Assembly: GCA_002323535.1 (NCBI GenBank)
Contig: DCQT01000016.1
Span: forward strand, 3,546-9,960
Reading direction: 5' to 3'
Origin: Bacteriovoracaceae bacterium UBA1511
GTDB lineage: Bacteria > Bdellovibrionota > Bacteriovoracia > Bacteriovoracales > Bacteriovoracaceae
Length of the DNA stretch: 6,415 bases
Position 1 is the stretch's first letter; each line of letters opens with the position of its first letter. The notes below the pieces were generated by a model. That model made no database searches, was not told the origin of the DNA, and saw only the letters and a program-made list of their open reading frames with translations. The translations under genes were made by a program, and so were the position numbers. Shown one piece after another: positions 1 through 5,881 of this stretch.

Positions 1-620
1 CCAATAAACTCAGCACCTTTTTCAATTTTATTTTTTAGATAATGCATATCTTGTTTCAGGCTTGGTGCCATAAAATGCTTTTCTGGATAACCTGCAACAC
101 CGACACAGAAATCAAGAGGCCTTGCTCCAGTGAGCTCATCAAGGTATTCCCCATTTTTCATTGCGGAGATTTGATCAACAAGATCACTTGCGTAATGGTT
201 GACTGATCTCTCTGGGTTTGGAGTTTTTTTGTAGTTTAGTCCATCACCTTGAAGAGCAAGAACATTCTCAACACCCAGATAATTTAACTCGATAAGAGCA
301 TCTTCAGTTTCTTCTTTTGTGAATCCATTGCAAAGAAGGTGAGCACAGGGCTCGATATTAAATCTGTTTTTTATAATTCCACAGATACCTAAAGTTCCCG
401 GACGTTTTCTAAAAATTCTTTTTTGAATACTTCCATCTGGATTTTCTTTATAAACAACTCCTGCAGGGTGTGAAGTCACATCAATCCAGCCTGGATTATA
501 GGGAACAAGTTTTTCAACAATATTGATGACTTCTTTTACAGATTGCCCCCTCATTGGAGGAATAATCTCAAAGGTAAAAAATGGCGCTTTTCTCTCAGCG
601 ATAATATCTGTGATTTTCAA
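1..620 (-). CDS. metF: Methylenetetrahydrofolate reductase, C-terminus cut off by the window edge
   Basis: This flavoprotein reduces 5,10-methylene-THF to 5-methyl-THF, the methyl donor for methionine synthesis, in the cytosol. The frame is open for 206 residues to the window edge; the family is usually about 290-320 residues, so the C-terminal third is missing. Visible family landmarks are FEIIPP at 17-22 with the presumed catalytic Glu18, IDVTSHPAG at 46-54, RKRPGTLGICG at 71-81, PCAHLLCNGFTKEET at 91-105, LALQGDG at 121-127 (equivalent to the E. coli LRGD flavin-site Asp, here Asp126), and GVAGYPEKHF further on. The start is TTG: an in-frame TAA lies only 6 nt upstream, the next ATG falls after the conserved FEIIPP, and AAAAGGGA sits about 8 nt before the TTG. 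From memory, the wording (FEIIPP, RKRPGT, GYPEKHF) resembles the Bacteroidetes-type MetF more than the E. coli one. The gene lies 69 bp downstream of the GT2 gene, same strand, with its own candidate promoter. Confidence 0.93.
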   Translation of the reverse strand, partial: MKITDIIAERKAPFFTFEIIPPMRGQSVKEVINIVEKLVPYNPGWIDVTSHPAGVVYKENPDGSIQKRIFRKRPGTLGICGIIKNRFNIEPCAHLLCNGFTKEETEDALIELNYLGVENVLALQGDGLNYKKTPNPERSVNHYASDLVDQISAMKNGEYLDELTGARPLDFCVGVAGYPEKHFMAPSLKQDMHYLKNKIEKGAEFI

Positions 621-649
621 TTTTTAAATCCCTTTTAAAATTTTACTGA

Positions 650-678
650 ATTATATATTGGGTTTCTTATAATGTCCT
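650..678 (-). promoter_or_regulatory. Candidate sigma-70 promoter of metF
   Basis: Read on the minus strand there is AGGACA (678-673, four of six matches to TTGACA), a 17-bp spacer and a perfect TATAAT (655-650). Transcription would begin near 643, giving a leader of about 23 nt that contains the AAAAGGGA ribosome binding site before the TTG start at 620. The perfect -10 and ideal spacing support it, but in such AT-rich DNA TATAAT can occur by chance. It lies in the only non-coding gap upstream of metF. No hairpin terminator separates it from the GT2 gene, so read-through from there is also possible. Confidence 0.55.
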
Positions 679-689
679 ATAAACATTGA

Positions 690-1454
690 TTAATCGATGG
701 ATTTTCCATCCTGAAGGTCTTTTAGTTTTGCATACTTAAGCAAGGCAGAAAGAGCATTAATAAAGCAGATAATGAAGCCATATCGGCCATCTAAAAAGCC
801 CTTTCTAAGAAAATAATCTTTAAAAAACTTTAAAAAAGGTCTGGTGACAATTTTAAAATTATTAGACCTTACACTATTTTTGAATGCTGCTTTTGCAGCT
901 ATCGTAGTGAATTTATTAGTTTGTGTGATATGGTCACTTATAGAAGTGTAGCTGTAGTGGAGAAGATCTCCTCTGAGGTGTCTTACTCTTGCAGGGTCCT
1001 CCAGGACAATAAGATCATGTGGGTTTGTGCCACCCCACTTCCCCATGTTTTTATTCCAAACTCTGATTTTAACGTCTGGGTACCAATCACAGTTTTTTAT
1101 CCATCGGTCGATATATCTAGTTAAGCGATTAAATTTTAGGGCATCTGAACTAGGAGACTTTTTAAAATCAAGAATTTGCTCTTGAAGCTCACTTGTCAGC
1201 GCTTCGTCCGCATCAAGGCTTAAGATATAATCATTTTCAGTAAATTCGACTGCTTTGTTTTTTTGCTCAACATGGCCGAGGAAATTTTGCTCAAAAAACT
1301 TCACATTATATTTAAGGCAAATTTCCTTTGTTCTATCTGTGGATAGGGAATCCAAAACAATAATTTCATCACAAACAGGGAGCATGCTTTCAATGCATCT
1401 AGCAATATTCTTCTCTTCATTGTAAGTGATGATCGTTCCTGAAATTTTTAACAT
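690..1454 (-). CDS. GT2-family glycosyltransferase, WaaE/KdtX-like (LPS core type)
   Basis: This is a 254-residue glycosyltransferase of the GT-A fold, predicted to move a sugar from a nucleotide-sugar onto a lipopolysaccharide core or similar envelope glycan on the cytoplasmic face of the inner membrane. Seen directly: the GT2 opening ISGTIITYNEEKNIARCIES (4-23), DEIIVLDSLSTDRT (29-42) for nucleotide binding, the metal-binding DxD in LSLDADEAL (79-87), and WYPDVKIRVWNKNMGKWGG (124-142) with NPHD (144-147), characteristic of the WaaE/KdtX branch. The C-terminal FLDGRYGFIICFINALSALL segment (220-239) is hydrophobic or amphipathic and probably membrane-associated. The length is normal for this branch. 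The ATG start is fixed by an in-frame TAA two codons upstream, yet no clear Shine-Dalgarno sequence precedes it. It is transcribed divergently from the GT4 gene across 52 bp. The sugar and acceptor cannot be deduced; a specific waa gene name would be over-interpretation. Confidence 0.9.
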   Translation of the reverse strand: MLKISGTIITYNEEKNIARCIESMLPVCDEIIVLDSLSTDRTKEICLKYNVKFFEQNFLGHVEQKNKAVEFTENDYILSLDADEALTSELQEQILDFKKSPSSDALKFNRLTRYIDRWIKNCDWYPDVKIRVWNKNMGKWGGTNPHDLIVLEDPARVRHLRGDLLHYSYTSISDHITQTNKFTTIAAKAAFKNSVRSNNFKIVTRPFLKFFKDYFLRKGFLDGRYGFIICFINALSALLKYAKLKDLQDGKSID

Positions 1455-1466
1455 AAATTACTATTA

Positions 1467-1485
1467 CTTTAAGTTATACTTAAAG
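1467..1485. promoter_or_regulatory. Palindrome with opposed -10-like elements in a divergent promoter region
   Basis: The sequence CTTTAAGTTATACTTAAAG consists of perfect 8-bp arms around a TAT centre, in the middle of the 52-bp gap between the two divergent glycosyltransferase starts. On the plus strand it contains TATACT (1475-1480), well placed for the GT4 gene (start about 20 nt after the likely initiation point). On the minus strand it contains TATAAC (1478-1473), placed for the GT2 gene with a leader of only about 12 nt. No good -35 element was found on either side. It may be a symmetric bidirectional promoter, a regulator operator overlapping both promoters, or both. The hexamers and symmetry are seen; the function is inferred. 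Confidence 0.45.
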
Positions 1486-1493
1486 CATACAAC

Positions 1494-1500
1494 AAAAGGG
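1494..1500 (+). promoter_or_regulatory. Ribosome binding site of the GT4 gene
   Basis: AAAAGGG lies 6 nt before the ATG at 1507 and supports that start. The divergent GT2 gene has no comparable site, so translation of the two partners is probably initiated with different efficiency. Confidence 0.6.
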
Positions 1501-1506
1501 TTTTAA

Positions 1507-2565
1507 ATGCTCATTCAGGTCGAGGGCACATGTCTATTTCAAGAAAAACCCTCCGGAATATCTTCCTATTGCCAAAATCTAATAAAAGGTCTGCAAGAAT
1601 ATTGTGATCCTGAGGTTATACTGCCCTACTCAAGGGTGAATAAATATTTAAAGCACCGAAATCAAAAAAACCATAATCGTATTAAGTTTAAAAACTACAA
1701 TTTAGACTTACCGTGGCGAAGAGAATCACTCTTTCATGGTGTTGATATGGTTTTGCCTAAATGGACGCGCTCAAAAAAAGTATTAACAATCCATGATATA
1801 TATCTTTTTTTGGATCAAAGAGAGGAGATCTCAAGCAAGACTTTTAGAGAAAAGAAGTTAAAGCAATTAAAAGAATCTATATCTATGGCCGATCATTTTA
1901 TCTCTGTTAGTCAAAAAACAAAGGAAGATTTTTGTGACTTTTTTAGCATTCCTGAGTCGAAAGTAAGTGTTACTCATCTGGGGTATAGAAAGCCAGAACA
2001 AATACATAATAATTCGAACAACTTAAATCTTCCTGAAAAATATATTTTATTTGTTGGAACCTTAAGCGAGAGGAAAAACTGCTTAAGAATGTTAGAGGCA
2101 TTTTCACGACTTCACGATAAAAGTTTGCATTTCATTTTTGCCGGTGGAAAAGTACCGAATTATCCTTTTTTTGAGAAGATAAAGTCTCTAAAATTAGAAA
2201 GTAGAGTTCAATATTTTGATTATGTGACAGATTCTGATTTATCTACTCTTTACTTTAACGCGACGGCATTTATTTTTCCTACTCTTTATGAGGGTTTTGG
2301 TATCCCCTTGTTGGAGGCTGCCTCTATTGGCTTGCCAGTTCTGACTAGCAATAGAGGGGCTGCTCCAGAGGTGCTAGGTAAACTAGGCATTTATGCAGAT
2401 CCTTTTTCCGTAGATGAAATTCGAGATGGGATGGAGAAGGTGCTAAATCTTAAGGAAGATTTAGAGTTTAAGTCACAATTAATTTCTCATGCAGATACTT
2501 TTTCATGGAATAAAACAGCAAAAGAAACCTTCGAGATTTATAAAAAAGTAACTGAGTCGATTTAA
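1507..2565 (+). CDS. GT4-family glycosyltransferase (GT-B fold)
   Basis: This 352-residue retaining glycosyltransferase is predicted to extend an envelope polysaccharide (LPS core, O-antigen or capsule) from a nucleotide-sugar donor in the cytoplasm. The N-terminal acceptor half carries the glycine-bearing loop KPSGISSYCQNLIKGL (14-29), a short THDIYLF-type stretch (TIHDIYLF, 94-101) and FISVSQKTKEDF (131-142), the usual linker helix of GT4 enzymes. The C-terminal donor half starts with YILFVGTLSERKN (179-191), whose Arg189/Lys190 pair is the phosphate-binding position. It also has the EX7E motif EGFGIPLLE (Glu262 and Glu270) and GLPVLTSNRGAAPEVLG (275-291). No signal peptide or transmembrane helix is apparent, and the length is typical. 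The ATG has an AAAAGGG site 6 nt upstream. The stop codon overlaps the stop of the convergent SNF2 gene by 4 bp, so there is no room for a dedicated terminator. Substrate specificity cannot be read from the sequence. Confidence 0.92.
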   Translation: MLIQVEGTCLFQEKPSGISSYCQNLIKGLQEYCDPEVILPYSRVNKYLKHRNQKNHNRIKFKNYNLDLPWRRESLFHGVDMVLPKWTRSKKVLTIHDIYLFLDQREEISSKTFREKKLKQLKESISMADHFISVSQKTKEDFCDFFSIPESKVSVTHLGYRKPEQIHNNSNNLNLPEKYILFVGTLSERKNCLRMLEAFSRLHDKSLHFIFAGGKVPNYPFFEKIKSLKLESRVQYFDYVTDSDLSTLYFNATAFIFPTLYEGFGIPLLEAASIGLPVLTSNRGAAPEVLGKLGIYADPFSVDEIRDGMEKVLNLKEDLEFKSQLISHADTFSWNKTAKETFEIYKKVTESI

Positions 2566-5500
2566 TCAAGTCCATCGGTGCCAAGAATATACTCAAAGTC
2601 TTTCATCGATAGCTTTCCAGAGAACATATCAACATCGTCGCTTCCCTCTCCGCCAAGAAGCTGATCAAATAAAGCTTTTTTCTCCAGTTGAAGTTCTAAT
2701 ATTTTTTCTTCAACGCTGCCTTTGATGAGCGGTCTGTACACGGTGACTTTTTTATTTTGGCCAATTCTGTACGCCCTATCAATAGCTTGGTTTTCAACAG
2801 CTGGGTTCCACCATGGATCCATAATAAAAACATAATTTGCGGCGGTTAAGTTGAGCCCCACACCACCAGCTTTTAGACTTATTAAAAATATTTTATTCTC
2901 GCCTTTTTGAAAACTCTCAATCTGCTTCTGCCTCTTAGGAACAGAATAGCTGCCATCAATTCTAGATACTGACCAGTGATGATGCTCTATCTCGCTCTGA
3001 ATTAAATCTAAGTAGGATGTGAATTGAGAAAATATTAAAACCTGGTGGCCTTCATCTAAAATTTGCTCCAATTGAGAGATGAGGAATCGAACCTTGGAGG
3101 ATATAAATCTTTGGTCTTTTAGCTGAGGGGAGTTTGTTTCCGCGGTCTCCTCATCTTTGGGTTGCCAAAGGCATGATTGTCTTAATTTAAGAAGCCCTTT
3201 TAGAATAATTCCATATTTTTTACTTTTTGGAGCCGTTAATATTTCAGACTTTATAATTTCATTAAGATTAAAATAGAAGTCCTCTTCATCTTTTGAAAAT
3301 TGTAGGAAAGGACGTTGTTCAATTTTGTCAGGAAGGTCTTTTAATACCTGGTTTTTCGTCCTTCTTAAAATAAATGGTTTCGCCTGATGTCGAATCATGA
3401 CTTTTTCTTTTAATTGCTTGTTCCTTTTTACAAATTGGAGATTTCCCCAGACTCCAGGAATACTTAAATCAATTATATTAAAAAATTCGTTGAGGTCATT
3501 TTCAACAGGAGTACCTGTAAGACAAACATTAAAATTTGACTTTAATTGCCTTGCGGCGATAGCGCCAAGTGAACGAATATTCTTTAGTGACTGAACCTCG
3601 TCCATTACTATGACTTCAAAAGTTTGAGATAGTAGCTCAGAGTCATATTCTTTTTTTAAAACACCGTAACTTGTTAAAATAATGTTATGTCTTATGGAGT
3701 CTTTGTTTCTACCAGGTCCATGGTAAACAGACACGGGGAGACTAGAGAACTTTTTAAATTCCTGCTCCCAATTTAAAATTATTGAAACAGGGCAGACAAT
3801 TAAATATTTTTTATCTGCACGATGAATGCTTTGAAGAAAAGATATAACTTGAAGAGTTTTCCCCAAGCCCATGTCGTCGGCTAAACATGCACCAAATTTA
3901 AATTCATGTAAAAAACGAAGCCATTGATAGCCAGTCTTTTGGTAGGTTCTGAGTGTACTGTCTAAATTCTCGGGGAGCTCATAGCTAGGTAAGCTATCTA
4001 GATTTGTTAATTTATCAACAATTTGATTTTCTTCCTCTGTGAGTAAATCATCGATACCTAATTTATTTAATTCAACGAGTTCAAAGATTCGAGCACGGTT
4101 AAAAGGAATATAGAAGTTTTTTCGATTAGAGTCTTTTTTATTTTGATCTACTTTATGATTTGATTCATCTAGGTATCTCTTTATTAAGGTAAAGAGTTTC
4201 TTTTGTTCGTCTGTTAGAATGTAATATTTGTCATCGACGATGGACAAGCCCTTACTGATGTCCGCTTGACTTATAACTTGAAGGTCATAGTTTGAGAGAT
4301 CAAAGTTTAAATCAAACCATCCTCGATCTTTTTTTTCCCTTGTGACAGAGATATTCCCGTCCCACTTTTTTATTTCAATTTTGTTACTTGTTAATTCTAT
4401 ATCTTGTGAGCTTAAGCTTTCTTTTAATTCAAACAAATGATCAAAGAATTGAGACTTGCTAATTGTAAGAGTTAATTGATTTGTCTCTTTTATAACGTCA
4501 AGTGTCTTAAAAACGTTTTTAGAATATAGGTCTTCTAGCAACAGTAGGATTTTTTTGAAGTCACTCAGGTCGATTTTCCAAAGGTGAGCTCTTTTATCAA
4601 AGAAAAAATATTCTTTGCATGTATCAACTAGGTCCAAAATATTTTGAAAAGTATTTTTTCTTGGATGAAAGGAAATTTCACTCCTCGAAAAGTGGGTATC
4701 TGTTTTTAATGAGTAAAGGTAGCGAGAAATGAAAGAACTGCCGTCATTTTTTGTTTTAAAAAAATTTAAGAAACCGTGATCACTGTCAAAACTGAGGTAG
4801 CGGAATAGTTGAGGTGAGTCTATAAACCTTCCATCATTAGAAACTGTTTCGATTGAAATTTTTATATTCTTGGCTGAGGAGGTTGAATTCTTATCAATAT
4901 TTAATCTTATTTCACCGGCGGAATAGTTTATCTTCTCTAAAGCTGTATCTCCGACTGATATTTCAAAAAATGATTTAAAGTTTAAATCTCTGAGTTTGTT
5001 AATTAACACTTCATAATCAAAGTGTTGTTCGTTTAGAAATCGCTCAATGATGATTCTTATTTCGGGAGTTAGTGAGTAAAATACTCCATCTTCCCAATCA
5101 AATAAGTAAAGCTTCTCAAAAATTGAAATTTTCTTTCTTAGAGATCCGTCAGCTTTTCGATGAAAAAATATGGGATGGGAGTCAAAGTTATTATTCTCGA
5201 AGCTTAAGACAATTTTTCCTTCAATTTGAGAGGGAATAGTTAGGTTTGCAACTTTTCCACTTGTTAGGCAATAGTTTAGGGAGGCATATGTAGATTTTGG
5301 GCTAGCGTTTATTAGGCGATAAGGGTTTTTTATTATTGTCCCAAATTTATCAACACCGACTCCTTTATGTGAGGGGGGGTGAATTCCATCTTTTGTAAGG
5401 AAGTCATTTTGCTCTTCCTCGGAGTTATCTTGTGTTCTAGACTCCTCAAGTGAGTTAAGAACGTAAAATGCACAAGCGTGCGCGCAATGTTTATCTTCGG

Positions 5501-5768
5501 TCCAAGCGTCACATGTGCAGTTACTGCTAAAAGGGCCTTCCTCGGATCCCTCAAGACGTTTTTTGTAGACTATTTTTGTTTCATAATTTGTTGCGTCTTG
5601 GATAATTCCAGTAAGTATTAAAAACGTGTCAAAAGAGCCTTTTTTAAAGCTAACTGTCAGGTTACCCTTTGAAAGGATACTTAATGCGTCTTGAATTTGA
5701 TTGGGAGTAAATAGGAGTTTTGTTTTATCTAATATTTCACCTGAAATATTTTTATCGAATAAAAACAC
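2562..5768 (-). CDS. SNF2-family helicase-like ATPase with N-terminal SWIM zinc finger
   Basis: This is a 1068-residue superfamily 2 DNA translocase of the bacterial SNF2 type, predicted to use ATP to move along double-stranded DNA and remodel bound proteins. A SWIM zinc finger, CxCx8CxH (Cys84, Cys86, Cys95, His97), lies near the N-terminus and probably binds nucleic acid or protein. An acidic linker (105-122) follows, then about 430 residues (150-580) without a motif I recognise; they sit where the bacterial SNF2-associated region usually lies. The ATPase core is complete: RTYQKTGYQWL (607-617), Walker A DDMGLGKT (631-638), LIVCPVSIILNW (656-667), Walker B DEVQ (723-726; DEAQ/DEAH is more usual), LTGTPVEN (750-757), LIFSQFTSYLD (911-921), SLKAGGVGLNLTAA (964-977), DPWWNP (984-989) and the arginine-finger motif QAIDRAYRIGQ (994-1004). 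The start is GTG, with AGGGG 5 nt upstream inside the preceding terminator hairpin. The coding strand has a C7 run at 5379-5373. Biological role unknown; no nuclease, methylase or other defence partner adjoins it. Confidence 0.93.
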   Translation of the reverse strand: MFLFDKNISGEILDKTKLLFTPNQIQDALSILSKGNLTVSFKKGSFDTFLILTGIIQDATNYETKIVYKKRLEGSEEGPFSSNCTCDAWTEDKHCAHACAFYVLNSLEESRTQDNSEEEQNDFLTKDGIHPPSHKGVGVDKFGTIIKNPYRLINASPKSTYASLNYCLTSGKVANLTIPSQIEGKIVLSFENNNFDSHPIFFHRKADGSLRKKISIFEKLYLFDWEDGVFYSLTPEIRIIIERFLNEQHFDYEVLINKLRDLNFKSFFEISVGDTALEKINYSAGEIRLNIDKNSTSSAKNIKISIETVSNDGRFIDSPQLFRYLSFDSDHGFLNFFKTKNDGSSFISRYLYSLKTDTHFSRSEISFHPRKNTFQNILDLVDTCKEYFFFDKRAHLWKIDLSDFKKILLLLEDLYSKNVFKTLDVIKETNQLTLTISKSQFFDHLFELKESLSSQDIELTSNKIEIKKWDGNISVTREKKDRGWFDLNFDLSNYDLQVISQADISKGLSIVDDKYYILTDEQKKLFTLIKRYLDESNHKVDQNKKDSNRKNFYIPFNRARIFELVELNKLGIDDLLTEEENQIVDKLTNLDSLPSYELPENLDSTLRTYQKTGYQWLRFLHEFKFGACLADDMGLGKTLQVISFLQSIHRADKKYLIVCPVSIILNWEQEFKKFSSLPVSVYHGPGRNKDSIRHNIILTSYGVLKKEYDSELLSQTFEVIVMDEVQSLKNIRSLGAIAARQLKSNFNVCLTGTPVENDLNEFFNIIDLSIPGVWGNLQFVKRNKQLKEKVMIRHQAKPFILRRTKNQVLKDLPDKIEQRPFLQFSKDEEDFYFNLNEIIKSEILTAPKSKKYGIILKGLLKLRQSCLWQPKDEETAETNSPQLKDQRFISSKVRFLISQLEQILDEGHQVLIFSQFTSYLDLIQSEIEHHHWSVSRIDGSYSVPKRQKQIESFQKGENKIFLISLKAGGVGLNLTAANYVFIMDPWWNPAVENQAIDRAYRIGQNKKVTVYRPLIKGSVEEKILELQLEKKALFDQLLGGEGSDDVDMFSGKLSMKDFEYILGTDGLD

Positions 5769-5770
5769 AA

Positions 5771-5819
5771 AAACCCCTGAAGAAATTAAGGTTATATTCT
5801 AACCTATCTTCAGGGGTTT
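5771..5819 (-). terminator. Strong intrinsic terminator downstream of rpoD
   Basis: On the minus strand AAACCCCTGAAGA (5819-5807) pairs perfectly over 13 bp with TCTTCAGGGGTTT (5783-5771). Inside it, TAGGTT-type arms (TAACCT/AGGTTA on the plus strand, 5800-5805 and 5789-5794) add a further 6-bp stem with a 5-nt loop. A T-rich tail, TTGTGTTTTT, follows at 5770-5761. It lies 45 nt after the rpoD stop and points the right way to end rpoD transcription. On the plus strand the hairpin has no T-tract after it, so it is directional. The descending arm also holds the Shine-Dalgarno sequence of the SNF2 gene. Confidence 0.9.
5774..5778 (-). promoter_or_regulatory. Ribosome binding site of the SNF2 gene, buried in the terminator stem
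   Basis: AGGGG on the minus strand ends 5 nt before the GTG at 5768 and is the only purine-rich site near that start. All five bases are paired in the 13-bp terminator stem. An mRNA that began upstream of the hairpin would hide the site; one that began inside the loop would leave it free. Confidence 0.6.
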
Positions 5820-5853
5820 CGCACTTATTAAACTAAAAATTACAGATACTTTA

Positions 5854-5881
5854 AGTATAGGGCTTAATTATTATCTGTATA
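5854..5881 (-). promoter_or_regulatory. Candidate promoter for the SNF2 gene at the end of rpoD
   Basis: Minus-strand TATACA (5881-5876, four of six matches to TTGACA), a 16-bp spacer and TATACT (5859-5854, five of six to TATAAT) overlap the last rpoD codons. Transcription from about 5847 would then have to pass the terminator hairpin before the SNF2 start, as in an attenuator. The -10 lies within a small palindrome ATACTTTAAGTAT (5846-5858). An alternative -10, TATAAC (5796-5791), lies in the hairpin loop without a recognisable -35. Neither is certain. Confidence 0.35.

Noticed and set aside
671..687. Small hairpin AATGT/ACATT between the GT2 gene and metF as a terminator
   Set aside because: Only five AT-rich base pairs with a 7-nt loop and no following T-tract on the minus strand; too weak.
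921..1124. Plus-strand open frame of 67 codons
   Set aside because: It lies antisense inside the GT2 gene, which has clear family motifs; no ribosome binding site or recognisable protein.
3397..3594. Plus-strand open frame of 65 codons
   Set aside because: It is antisense to the conserved SNF2 ATPase core and is a shadow of that gene.
5333..5554. Minus-strand open frame of 73 codons in another frame of the SNF2 gene
   Set aside because: Not a gene in its own right; it matters only as the frame entered if one C is lost from the C7 run.
2562..5768. SNF2 gene as part of a phage-defence island
   Set aside because: Neighbours are rpoD and a glycosyltransferase; no methylase, nuclease, phospholipase-D or other known defence partner is present.
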